A stretch of 64,000 bases of DNA from Pontibacter virosus (GTDB lineage Bacteria; Bacteroidota; Bacteroidia; Cytophagales; Hymenobacteraceae), in assembly GCF_003096355.1 (NCBI RefSeq), contig NZ_QEKI01000004.1, positions 62,001-126,000 of the forward strand, in the 5' to 3' direction. This document shows positions 36,061 to 44,645 of the stretch, one piece after another. Both the position numbers and the translations under genes were made by a program. The notes beneath the pieces are model-generated. The model ran no database searches and was not told the DNA's origin. It saw only the letters and a list, made by a program, of their open reading frames with translations. Numbering within the stretch: the first letter of the stretch is position 1; every line of letters begins with the position of its first letter.

Positions 36061-37129
36061 GCTTCGGTTTTGGTGCAGCCTTGGCAGATGACCTACCTGT
36101 GCCCAGCAGCAACGATACCGGCCGCAGTTCCTCGTGCTTGTCAGCAATCAGTTTCAGAATGGCGACAAAGGGCACGAACAAGATCATGCCGGATGCGCCC
36201 CAAAGGATGCCGCCCGCCACAATCGCCAGCAAGGTAAAGAGCATGTTCACTTGCAGCCGGAAACTCACCGCCAACGGAAAAATCAGGTTCGCCTCCAGGT
36301 ACTGCACCACCGAAAACACGAAGATCACCCCAACCGGGTACCAGACAGAGTCATACGTGATCCAGGCAACGGCCATTGGCAAAATTGCTCCGATGGAGAT
36401 GCCCACATAAGGTATAAAAGTGAGAATAGAAGCGACAATACCGAAGAAGACGGCATGCGGTATACCTAGCAGCAGGAGCCCGACACTATTCAGCAGACCT
36501 ACCACTGCATATACGATGATCATGCCTTTGATGAAATTGTAATAGGTCGTGATGGTTTCCCGCAGGATGCTATGGATCTTGCTGTGCTCCGTACTTGAGA
36601 ACATCGAGAAAAGCGCCCCTGCCAACTGTTCACGGTTGTAAAGGATAAGGGCCGCATAGAGCGGAATAAGCAGGAAAAGAACGACCGTTGTCACGGAAGC
36701 GTACAGCACGCCCTGCACCGCATTTAACACAGCCGAAGTCGCATCTTTTACGATCCCTTCCATCCAGTTGCTGCGCTGCACGTCGTCCACGCCAAACTGC
36801 CGCTCCAGGTATAGCCCGAACTGCTGCCAGGCCTGCAGCAGCTTTTCCTGCAGCATAGGCCACTCCTGCCCGAAACTGATCATTTGCCGCACCAGCAGCC
36901 AGCTCAGTGCGCCCACGACTATAAGCATCGTCAACAGGCACAGTAAAATCGCGCTCCAGCGGCTCCAGCCACGGTCTTCCATCCACTTCACCACGGGGTA
37001 AAGTATAAAGCTGATCAGGAGGGAAAAGCTTAGCGGAACAAAAAGCGTACGCCCAAAGTATAGCAAGGCTGCCACCAGCAAAACGTATTGCAGCAACTTT
37101 AGCCAGTTTACTTTGGAGCTCTTTTCCAT
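36026..37129 (-). CDS. AI-2E family transporter (permease)
   Basis: The product is 367 aa. It has about eight hydrophobic segments; the N-terminal FGRTLFVPLSFSLLISFILYPVVKWMEDRG and later IPYVGISIGAILPMAVAW and GGILWGASGMILFVPFVAILK are typical of the YdiK/TqsA/AI-2E family. Members move autoinducer-2, sodium or other solutes; the substrate here is open. The C-terminal 30 residues are basic. Its last 35 bp overlap the convergent acetyltransferase gene, so no terminator lies between the two genes. Confidence 0.92.
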   Translation of the reverse strand: MEKSSKVNWLKLLQYVLLVAALLYFGRTLFVPLSFSLLISFILYPVVKWMEDRGWSRWSAILLCLLTMLIVVGALSWLLVRQMISFGQEWPMLQEKLLQAWQQFGLYLERQFGVDDVQRSNWMEGIVKDATSAVLNAVQGVLYASVTTVVLFLLIPLYAALILYNREQLAGALFSMFSSTEHSKIHSILRETITTYYNFIKGMIIVYAVVGLLNSVGLLLLGIPHAVFFGIVASILTFIPYVGISIGAILPMAVAWITYDSVWYPVGVIFVFSVVQYLEANLIFPLAVSFRLQVNMLFTLLAIVAGGILWGASGMILFVPFVAILKLIADKHEELRPVSLLLGTGRSSAKAAPKPKLKIGRFRRGQN

Positions 37130-37241
37130 ATTTCGCTATATTGGGTTGCCGTTTCCGTACAACTACTTTTTGAGGCAACAGTTACCTCGACAATATTCCC
37201 AAAAAAACATCAATTTCCTAATCGTATACACCGCTATACCC

Positions 37242-38558
37242 ATGACACGCCAAAAGCTTTTTGCTACTGCCTTTTCTCTCTTACTCAGCGCTTCGCTTTC
37301 TGCCCAGGACCTCTCCGTTATCAACCAACAGGAGGCCACCCGCATGCTGCAAACCCTCAGCCACGACAACATGCAGGGCCGCGCCGCCTTCTCGACAGGT
37401 ATAGAAAAAGCAGCTGATTTTATCGAAGAAGAATTTCATGCGGCAGGTCTTTTACCGCTCAATGGCACCAGTTCAAGCCAGGTACCCTCCTACCGCCAGA
37501 CCTTTTATGTGCACCGTCTCACGCCTAACCAGACAGAGGTGACGCTGGGCAAAAAGAAAATTGCAACGGAGCACCTGTTTGTCAACACTGCCCACGAAGC
37601 ATTGAACTGGAAACAGAAAAACAAGCTAAACATTATCACCATACCGGAGGGCGAGAACTTCCGGAATGCTTTTGTGAAAGCCAACTCGCACGAAAAAGAT
37701 GCCATCGTGCTGATCCACCCAAGCCATGCCGAAGCTTTTGCCAACTACCGGGGCTATTTTGCCAAAGGTGGCGTGAAGAAGGAAGTAGGCACCGGCAGCA
37801 GCAAGGTATACGTGCTCACCGATCAGGCGGCGCCAAAGAAGTATGAAGTGAAATTTGCCAACAAAATTGAGAAACTGCCACTCTCTAACGTAGTAGGCAT
37901 GATCGAAGGCAAGCGCAAAGACGAGTTCGTGGTGTTCTCAGGTCACTATGACCACATCGGTTTTCACCACACCATCGACGGTGACAGCATTGCCAACGGT
38001 GCAGACGACGACGCCTCCGGCACCACCGCCATGATGATGCTGGCCCGCTACTACAAAGAGCAACCGCAACCGGAGCGCACCCTGATCTTCGCCGCCTTCA
38101 CAGCCGAGGAGATCGGTGGCCACGGCTCACGCTACTTCTCTGAGCAACTTAACCCCGACCAGATTGTGGCCATGTTCAACATCGAGATGGTAGGCAAGCC
38201 TTCAAAGTTCGGTCCAAACAGCGCCTACCTCACCGGTTACGAGAAGTCTGACTTAGGCAAAATGATGCAGAAGCGTCTGGAAGGCACCACCTACAGCATC
38301 CACCCCGACCCATACCCGGAGCAAAACCTATTTTACCGCTCCGACAATGCCACACTGGCCCGCCTGGGCGTACCAGCACATACCATTTCGTCGGTGCAGA
38401 TCGACCAGGACAAAACCTACCACACTGTAAAAGACGAGTTCGAACTGCTGGATATGCCACACTTCAACAGCATGATCCGCGCGATTGCGCTGGCCGCTCA
38501 AGGAGTTGTGTCGGGTGAGGATACGCCGATGCGGGTTGATAAGGCCTTGGTGAAATAG
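37242..38558 (+). CDS. secreted M28-family peptidase
   Basis: The product is 438 aa from the ATG at 37242 (MTRQKLFATAFSLLLSASLSAQ, a signal peptide); the longer frame from 37113 would overlap the divergent permease gene and lacks sense. A PA-like region comes first. The zinc ligands follow: His-Asp in SGHYDHIG, Asp in GADDDASG, the Glu pair in TAEEIGGHG, Glu in NIEMVG and the His in YHTVKDEF. It is shorter than the other M28 enzyme at 30-31 kb and distinct in sequence. It should act on peptides in the periplasm or outside. A shared terminator separates it from ald. Confidence 0.92.
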   Translation: MTRQKLFATAFSLLLSASLSAQDLSVINQQEATRMLQTLSHDNMQGRAAFSTGIEKAADFIEEEFHAAGLLPLNGTSSSQVPSYRQTFYVHRLTPNQTEVTLGKKKIATEHLFVNTAHEALNWKQKNKLNIITIPEGENFRNAFVKANSHEKDAIVLIHPSHAEAFANYRGYFAKGGVKKEVGTGSSKVYVLTDQAAPKKYEVKFANKIEKLPLSNVVGMIEGKRKDEFVVFSGHYDHIGFHHTIDGDSIANGADDDASGTTAMMMLARYYKEQPQPERTLIFAAFTAEEIGGHGSRYFSEQLNPDQIVAMFNIEMVGKPSKFGPNSAYLTGYEKSDLGKMMQKRLEGTTYSIHPDPYPEQNLFYRSDNATLARLGVPAHTISSVQIDQDKTYHTVKDEFELLDMPHFNSMIRAIALAAQGVVSGEDTPMRVDKALVK

Positions 38559-38573
38559 ACCAAGCACCTCAGA

Positions 38574-38616
38574 AAAGCAAAGGTCCCACTTTTAACTAAG
38601 TGGGACCTTTGCTTTT
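38574..38616. terminator. bidirectional terminator
   Basis: AAAGCAAAGGTCCCACTT pairs with AAGTGGGACCTTTGCTTT across a six-base loop. It serves the M28 gene (+) and ald (-). Confidence 0.92.
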
Positions 38617-38632
38617 ATACCTTGTCTACGCC

Positions 38633-39865
38633 TTAATTCCTTACTGCAATCATCAACCCCAGCTCCTTATACCGCATCCCAAATTTCTTCGCGATCTGCG
38701 AATTCGTCAGACTGCCTTTGTAGATGTACACGCCGCTACGGTAGTGCTCATTCATAAACAGCACCTCGTTGATGCCTCCGAACTTGGAAATCTCAGTAAA
38801 AATCGGTGTAAAGATATTGCTCAGCGCCGTGGATGCGGTGCGGGGCACACGCGAGGCGATGTTCGGTACACAGTAATGGATGATGTCGTATTTGCGGAAG
38901 ATCGGGCGGCTGTGTGAGGTCAGTTCAGAAGTCGCAAAACAGCCTCCCTGGTCAATACAGACGTCGATGATGATGGATCCCGGATTCATCTGGGCGACTA
39001 CCTCCTCCTCTACCATACAAGCCATGCGTCCTTCTTCCGCTACCAGAGCACCAATTACGACATCAGCATTTTTGAGTTCGTTGTGCAGGATGGTCTTGTC
39101 AAGCGTGGAAGTAAAAATCGGCTGACCTATGTTGTGCTTCAGGCGGCGCAGCTTGTAGATGTGGTTATCAAAAACTTTCACTTCTGCACCCAGCCCCAGG
39201 GCAGCGCGGGCGGCGTATTCGGCCACGGTACCGGCACCCATAATCACCACTTTAGACGGAGCCACACCGGTTATACCTCCCAGAATAATACCCTTGCCAT
39301 CGTTACTACTGCTCAAATACTCGGCCGCAATCAGCATCGATGAGCTGCCGGCAATCTCGCTCATGGCACGTACCACCGGCTTCGACTCCGACTTGTCGCG
39401 GATCAGCTCGAAGGAAATGGCGTTTATCTTTTTGCGTAGAAGGGCATTGATGTAGTCAGAAGTCAGGTTGCCGAAATGCAGGGCAGAAATCAGTGTCTGG
39501 CCAGGGCGCAGGTACTCGATCTCGTCGTAAGTGGGCGGTGCGATTTTAAGGATGATGCCGGCCTCGTATACCTCTTTGCAGGAATAGACAATGCGGGCAC
39601 CGGCTTCGGAATAATCGTTGTCGGAGTATTTGGACGGACCGCCGGCTCCGGTTTCAACCCAAATTTCGTGGCCTTGGTCAGTTAGCTGTTTAACGGCGTT
39701 CGGGGTGAGGCCAATGCGGTTTTCCTGAAACGACGACTCCTTCGGAAGCCCGATAAACAGGCTCTTGTATCGTTCCTCCACAGCCAGCATAGACTCCTTT
39801 GGGTAAAGGGCCTGACTGGCCGCCAGCTTTCCTAATTCAACGGCGAATCTCTCCGTCATGCTCAT
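38633..39865 (-). CDS. ald: alanine dehydrogenase
   Basis: The product is 410 aa. The family blocks are clear: GLPKESSFQENRIGLTP, GAGGPSKYSDNDY, ITGVAPSKVVIMGAGTVAEYAARAALGLGAEVKVFD (NAD-binding Rossmann fold) and IDQGGCFATS. It reversibly deaminates L-alanine to pyruvate with NAD. An N-terminal extension of about 35 residues over the classic enzyme is common in Bacteroidota. The start codon overlaps the end of tsaE by four bases, and the order porX-tsaE-ald is typical of the phylum, so translation is probably coupled. Confidence 0.93.
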   Translation of the reverse strand: MSMTERFAVELGKLAASQALYPKESMLAVEERYKSLFIGLPKESSFQENRIGLTPNAVKQLTDQGHEIWVETGAGGPSKYSDNDYSEAGARIVYSCKEVYEAGIILKIAPPTYDEIEYLRPGQTLISALHFGNLTSDYINALLRKKINAISFELIRDKSESKPVVRAMSEIAGSSSMLIAAEYLSSSNDGKGIILGGITGVAPSKVVIMGAGTVAEYAARAALGLGAEVKVFDNHIYKLRRLKHNIGQPIFTSTLDKTILHNELKNADVVIGALVAEEGRMACMVEEEVVAQMNPGSIIIDVCIDQGGCFATSELTSHSRPIFRKYDIIHYCVPNIASRVPRTASTALSNIFTPIFTEISKFGGINEVLFMNEHYRSGVYIYKGSLTNSQIAKKFGMRYKELGLMIAVRN

Positions 39866-40308
39866 ACTTGGTTTATGGTCATGGTGCGTTCCTCACCTTC
39901 AGCGGCGGGCTGCAGCTTTACCAGCAGGTAATGCTCCGGTAACAGGTTTGGGATCATAGACGGCCACTCGATCAGGCAGGTACGGCCAGAGTCAAAGTAC
40001 TCCAGCGCCCCAATGCCGAGCGCCTCACGCTCCTGGTTAATCCTATAAAAGTCAAAATGGTAAATTAGGTTCCCTTTAGCTGTTTCGTACTCGTTCACCA
40101 GCGCGAAGGTCGGGCTACTCACGTTCTCCTGCACGCCCATCTGGCGGCAGAGCTCTTTTATCAGCGTTGTCTTTCCGGCTCCCATCGGGCCTTCAAACAA
40201 AATAATGGGCTCCTCGCGGGCCTCCTCCAAAAGCACAGAAGCCGCCGCCGGCAGATCAGCCAACGACGACATCTTGATACTTGCCTTCTCCACTCCTGTG
40301 TTATGCAT
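39862..40308 (-). CDS. tsaE: tRNA t6A biosynthesis ATPase TsaE
   Basis: The product is 148 aa, the normal size. Walker A is GPMGAGKTTLIKEL. The family pattern continues with VSSPTFALVNEY, HFDFYRI and LIEWPSMIPNLLP. TsaE works with TsaB and TsaD to make threonylcarbamoyladenosine at position 37 of tRNAs that read ANN codons. The gene overlaps porX by eight bases upstream and ald by four bases downstream, so all three are one operon with coupled translation. Confidence 0.95.
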   Translation of the reverse strand: MHNTGVEKASIKMSSLADLPAAASVLLEEAREEPIILFEGPMGAGKTTLIKELCRQMGVQENVSSPTFALVNEYETAKGNLIYHFDFYRINQEREALGIGALEYFDSGRTCLIEWPSMIPNLLPEHYLLVKLQPAAEGEERTMTINQV

Positions 40309-41863
40309 TCTTAGGCGTCAGCGTAATAAAAGGTATAATACACTCTTCCAGCGACACCCCTCCATGCTGGAAGGTGTCTTTGTAGTAGTTCACGTAATAA
40401 TTATAGTTGTTCGGGTATGCGAAGAAGTAGTCTTCGATCGCAAATACAAACGTAGTGGAAACGTTGGCCTTTGGCAAGAAAAATCGTTCGGGCTTGCGCA
40501 CCGTGAACACATCTTTGTCAGTGTAACCGAGGTTCTTACCGTGCTTATACCTTAAGTTAGTGTTCGTCTGGCGGTCGCCGATGATCTTAAACGGTCGCTT
40601 CACCCGGATGGTGCCGTGGTCTGTTGTGATGATCAGGCGGGCCTTGCGGTCGGCGATCAGCTTCAGCATCTCGAACAAAGGTGAGTGGATGAACCATGAG
40701 CGCGTAATAGAGCGGTAGGCCGACTCGTCTGGTGCCAGTTCACGTACCATGTTGCTGTCCGTGCGGGCATGCGAGAGCATATCCACAAAGTTGTACACGA
40801 TCACGTTCAGTTTGTTGTTGTCGAGGTTGTTGAACTTGCCGTTCAGGTCCTTGCCTGCAGCCGGGTTCGTGATCTTATGGTAGCTGTGCTTATCGGTAAC
40901 GCGGTTTTGCTGCAGCTGAATTTCCAGAAAATCCTGTTCGTGCAGGTTCTTGCCTTCTTCTTCGTCATCGCTCACCCACAGGTTCGGGTACTTTTTGATG
41001 ATCTCAGTTGGCATCATCCCTGAGAAGATCGCATTACGGGCATAGGCTGTGGTCGTAGGCAGAATCGAGTAGAACATCTCCTCTGTGTCCACTGTGAAAT
41101 ACTCCGAGATAAGCGGCTCCAGCACTTTCCACTGGTCGTAGCGTAGGTTATCGATCAGCACAAAGTACACCGGCCTGTCTGACTCCTTCATCATTGGCAA
41201 AACCCGCTCGCGGAACAGCTGGTGCGACATAAGCGGCGCATCATCCGATTCCTTGTTGATCCAGTCTTCGTAATTGTCCATGATGAACTTGGCAAAGTTG
41301 GAGTTGGCCTCGTCCTTCTGCATGTTGATCACATCGGCCATGCTTTTGTTCTCGGTCTCGTCAATCTCCAGCTCCCAGTATACCAGTTTCTTGTAGATGT
41401 CAGCCCACTCTCCCGGGCTCAGGCGCTCGCCGAAGGCCATACCTAACTGGCGGAAGTCGCGCTGGTAGCTCATGTTGGTTTTTTCTGACACCAGACGCTT
41501 GTTCTCCAGCGTCTTTTTAACAGAAAGCAGGATCTGGCTTGGGTTGAGCGGCTTGATCAGGTAATCGGATATTTTAGAGCCAATGGCCTCCTCCATGATG
41601 TGCTCCTCCTCACTCTTGGTGATCATGATCACGGGCATGGCCGGACGGATGGTTTTGATCTCGTTCAGCGTCTCCAAACCGCTGATGCCGGGCATGTTTT
41701 CGTCGAGGAATACCACGTCGTAGGCTTGCTCCTGCACTTTTTCAATGGCGTCTGTGCCGCTGTTCACGGGGGTAATGTCGTAGCCTCTCTCTTCGAGGAA
41801 AAGAATGTGTGGCTTGAGTAGGTCGATTTCGTCATCGGCCCATAAAATCGTATATCTTTGCAT
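40301..41863 (-). CDS. porX: T9SS response regulator PorX (receiver + PglZ phosphodiesterase domain)
   Basis: The product is 520 aa. The receiver domain has D10-D11, phospho-acceptor D54 in VVFLDENMPG, T82 and K104. A helical linker follows, then a PglZ-type alkaline-phosphatase-like domain with FVLIDNLRYDQW, PTTTAYARNAIFSGMMP and TTDHGT, which carry the metal-binding and nucleophile positions. PorX, partnered by kinase PorY, controls expression of type IX secretion genes in Porphyromonas, and its PglZ domain has nucleotide phosphodiesterase activity. PorY is not in this window. The gene leads the operon with tsaE and ald. Its presence near SprB-like and SprF genes fits a T9SS-positive organism. 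Confidence 0.95.
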   Translation of the reverse strand: MQRYTILWADDEIDLLKPHILFLEERGYDITPVNSGTDAIEKVQEQAYDVVFLDENMPGISGLETLNEIKTIRPAMPVIMITKSEEEHIMEEAIGSKISDYLIKPLNPSQILLSVKKTLENKRLVSEKTNMSYQRDFRQLGMAFGERLSPGEWADIYKKLVYWELEIDETENKSMADVINMQKDEANSNFAKFIMDNYEDWINKESDDAPLMSHQLFRERVLPMMKESDRPVYFVLIDNLRYDQWKVLEPLISEYFTVDTEEMFYSILPTTTAYARNAIFSGMMPTEIIKKYPNLWVSDDEEEGKNLHEQDFLEIQLQQNRVTDKHSYHKITNPAAGKDLNGKFNNLDNNKLNVIVYNFVDMLSHARTDSNMVRELAPDESAYRSITRSWFIHSPLFEMLKLIADRKARLIITTDHGTIRVKRPFKIIGDRQTNTNLRYKHGKNLGYTDKDVFTVRKPERFFLPKANVSTTFVFAIEDYFFAYPNNYNYYVNYYKDTFQHGGVSLEECIIPFITLTPKNA

Positions 41864-42090
41864 AGTTTTATTTGTTGCGCGCTGTTACTAAATAGCTTGG
41901 TATTAATTGGTTACAAAACAACAAGCCTAAAAAGGTATAATTTGTTTACTATACCTGCACCCGAAAGTTACCGATTACCTGAACGTAAACATAGGCGTAC
42001 GGATGGCAGTTGATGCTCAGGGTAGGCCTGGCTCTTGCTTGAGCAACCGATTAATGATTAGCAATTTAACAATTAAAAACCTCGGTTTTT

Positions 42091-43323
42091 GTGAATAAGA
42101 AAAAAATATTAAACGACCCTGTATACGGTTTCATCACGGTGCCGTCCGAATTACTGTTCGACATCATCGACCACCCCTACTTTCAGCGTCTCCGCCGGAT
42201 CAAGCAGCTGGGGCTGACCGAGATGGTATACCCGGGCGCCTTGCATACCCGCTTTCACCACGCCCTGGGGGCCATGCACCTCATGAACCTGGCCCTGAGC
42301 ACGCTGCGCGGCAAGAACAACGAGATATCTGATGCCGAGATTGAGGCCTCCCTTATCGCCATTCTCTTGCACGACGTGGGCCACGGGCCTTTTTCGCATG
42401 CTTTGGAGACGGCCATCTTTCAGGAAGTGCACCACGAACATCTTTCGCTGCACATCATGCACTTGCTTAACGAAGAGTTCGGTGGCAGATTGAGCCTAGC
42501 CATTAAAATCTTCACAGATACCTACGAGCGTCGCTTTTTCCACCAGTTGGTATCAAGCCAGCTCGACGTGGACCGCCTCGACTACCTCAACCGCGACAGC
42601 TTCTATACTGGTGTATACGAAGGAAAGATCGGTGCCGACCGTCTGATCAAAATGCTGGACGTGGCCAACGACAAATTAGTGGTGGAAGAGAAAGCCATTT
42701 ACAGCATCGAGAATTTCCTGGTGAGCCGCCGCCTGATGTACTGGCAGGTATACTTGCACAAGACTGTGATCAGCGCCGAGCACATGGTGCTGCGAGCAGT
42801 GCAGCGTGCCCGCGAGCTCCTGCAGCAAGGTATAGACGTGCCAACCAGCCCCTGCCTCAAGTTCTTTCTGTCCTCCAACCTCAGCATGGAAGACTTCCAG
42901 CGAGACAACAGCATCCTAGAGCGCTTCATTTCGCTGGACGACCATGATGTATGGAGCGGCATCAAAGAGTGGGCTTCTCACCCTGACCCTGTTATCTCTT
43001 ATCTTTCTAAAAGCATCCTGAACCGCAGGCTGTTCAAGGTATATATTTCCAGTAAGCCGATTGACGAGGAAATGATGCTCGGTATAAGCGAACTGGTGCA
43101 GGACCGCTTCCAGGTGCATCCGGAAGATGTGAAATACCTGATGATCTCGGGACGCATCAGCAACAACGCCTACCAGGCCGAAGGGCAGTCGATTGATGTG
43201 CTGACCAAAACCGGCTATGTGGTGAATGCGGCCGACGCCTCAGACCTGCCCAACATACAAGCATTAAGCACCAAAGTGGAAAAATACTTTGTGTGTTACC
43301 CGAAAGAAGTAGCCGCTTTGTAG
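42091..43323 (+). CDS. HD-domain phosphohydrolase (dNTPase-like)
   Basis: The product is 410 aa, starting at a GTG at 42091 (MNKKKILNDPVYGFI). The protein matches the SAMHD1/YdhJ-like HD family: RLRRIKQLGLTEMVYPGALHTRFHHALGAMH, then the metal pair in LLHDVGHGPFSHALE (residues 94-95), and DVDRLDYLNRDSFYTGV. Relatives hydrolyse dNTPs or similar nucleotides. It is the first plus-strand gene after the divergent porX operon and lies 140 bp before lpxD, which has its own -7 box, so the two may not be one operon. Confidence 0.92.
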   Translation: MNKKKILNDPVYGFITVPSELLFDIIDHPYFQRLRRIKQLGLTEMVYPGALHTRFHHALGAMHLMNLALSTLRGKNNEISDAEIEASLIAILLHDVGHGPFSHALETAIFQEVHHEHLSLHIMHLLNEEFGGRLSLAIKIFTDTYERRFFHQLVSSQLDVDRLDYLNRDSFYTGVYEGKIGADRLIKMLDVANDKLVVEEKAIYSIENFLVSRRLMYWQVYLHKTVISAEHMVLRAVQRARELLQQGIDVPTSPCLKFFLSSNLSMEDFQRDNSILERFISLDDHDVWSGIKEWASHPDPVISYLSKSILNRRLFKVYISSKPIDEEMMLGISELVQDRFQVHPEDVKYLMISGRISNNAYQAEGQSIDVLTKTGYVVNAADASDLPNIQALSTKVEKYFVCYPKEVAAL

Positions 43324-43408
43324 AAACCGGCCATAGGATTTGCACGGGATTTGCTTGTCCTCTCCGGAATATGCGCACGAATGTGACGGCGCAGCGTAAA
43401 GTTTTTAG

Positions 43409-43416
43409 TAAGTTTG
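43409..43416 (+). promoter_or_regulatory. -7 element of the lpxD promoter
   Basis: TAAGTTTG fits TAnnTTTG and lies 47 bases before the lpxD start. No good -33 element is apparent. Confidence 0.5.
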
Positions 43417-43463
43417 CGCCCCCGATGGGTAGCACATTTTATTTTTTGCTCTAATTTTACAAG

Positions 43464-44486
43464 ATGGAATTCACTATTCAACAGATTGCGGACCTTTTGA
43501 AGGGAGAAGTTGAAGGAGACAATACAGTAAAGGTCAGCACATTAGCCAAAATCGAAGAAGCTCAAACAGGGGCTCTCGCTTTTTTGTCTAATCCAAAATA
43601 TGAACCATATCTTTATACAACCGGAGCAAGTGCGGTGATCGTGTCAGACAAACTGGAGCTAAAAAAGCCCGTTTCTGCTTCTCTTGTCCGCGTAACCGAT
43701 CCCTACTCCAGTTTTTCTACTTTATTAGCTTATTACCATCAGGCTGTTCTTGCCTCAAAAGTAGGTGTGGAAGAACCCTGCTTTATGGGTGCTGGCAGCG
43801 AAATAGGCGATGGCCACTACCGGGGTGCTTTTTCTTACATCGGCAACAATTGCAAAATCGGCCAGAATGTGCGCGTCTACCCGCAGGTATACATCGGCGA
43901 CAATGTGACCATTGGCGACAACACCACTATTTTCGCGGGCGTGAAGCTATACGCCAATACCGTGGTGGGTGCTAACTGCACCCTGCATGCTGGTGTAGTG
44001 CTGGGCAGCGACGGGTTCGGCTTTGCCCCTCAGCCGGATGGCACCTATAAGAATGTGCCGCAGATCGGCAACGTAGTACTGGAAGACGACGTGAACATCG
44101 GCGCCAACACTACCATTGACTGCGCTACCATGGGTTCCACCGTTATCCGTAAAGGCACCAAGATCGACAACCTCGTGCAGATCGCACACAATGTGGAAGT
44201 GGGTCAACACACCGTAATCGCCTCGCAGACAGGCATATCCGGATCTACCAAAATAGGCAACCAGTGCGTCATTGCCGGGCAGGTAGGCATCGTGGGTCAT
44301 ATCAGCATTGCTGACAAGACCACGATCGGTGCACAGTCAGGTGTATCCAAGACCGTGAAAGAATCAGGCACCATCATACAGGGCTCCCCAGCCTTCGACT
44401 ACAAGCAGAACCTCAAAGCCATCACCGTTTTCCGCAAATTGCCTGAAATACAGCGCGAACTAGAAGAGCTAAGAGAGAAAATCTAA
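43464..44486 (+). CDS. lpxD: UDP-3-O-(3-hydroxyacyl)glucosamine N-acyltransferase
   Basis: The product is 340 aa. The N-terminal uridine-binding domain ([29 protein letters not shown]) is followed by a left-handed beta-helix of hexapeptide repeats ([40 protein letters not shown]) and a C-terminal helix. The catalytic His is probably in IAHNVEVG. It adds the second acyl chain, N-linked, in lipid A synthesis. It leads the cluster lpxD, lpxC-fabZ, lpxA. Confidence 0.97.
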   Translation: MEFTIQQIADLLKGEVEGDNTVKVSTLAKIEEAQTGALAFLSNPKYEPYLYTTGASAVIVSDKLELKKPVSASLVRVTDPYSSFSTLLAYYHQAVLASKVGVEEPCFMGAGSEIGDGHYRGAFSYIGNNCKIGQNVRVYPQVYIGDNVTIGDNTTIFAGVKLYANTVVGANCTLHAGVVLGSDGFGFAPQPDGTYKNVPQIGNVVLEDDVNIGANTTIDCATMGSTVIRKGTKIDNLVQIAHNVEVGQHTVIASQTGISGSTKIGNQCVIAGQVGIVGHISIADKTTIGAQSGVSKTVKESGTIIQGSPAFDYKQNLKAITVFRKLPEIQRELEELREKI

Positions 44487-44524
44487 GTTTTTACCGCCTC
44501 CTATACCTGTGCCCTCAATTAAAA

Positions 44525-44555
44525 TTGGCAGGCAGTGTATAAAATCTTAAGTTTG
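44525..44555 (+). promoter_or_regulatory. promoter of lpxC-fabZ
   Basis: TTGG (44525-44528), a 19-base spacer and TAAGTTTG (44548-44555) match the Bacteroidota -33/-7 consensus. It implies that lpxC-fabZ-lpxA can be transcribed separately from lpxD. Confidence 0.6.
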
Positions 44556-44645
44556 CAGTCGCAATGCTCCCTCCACTGTAATTCCGCTCATACTCTGTGC
44601 GCTACGACTGGAAAAGCATCGCCAGCAGTAAATAACCATACATTA

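Noticed and set aside
44535-44645. Upstream extension of lpxC-fabZ
   Set aside because: It covers a good -33/-7 promoter, and LpxC homologues begin at the MNYKQHTIKGP position.
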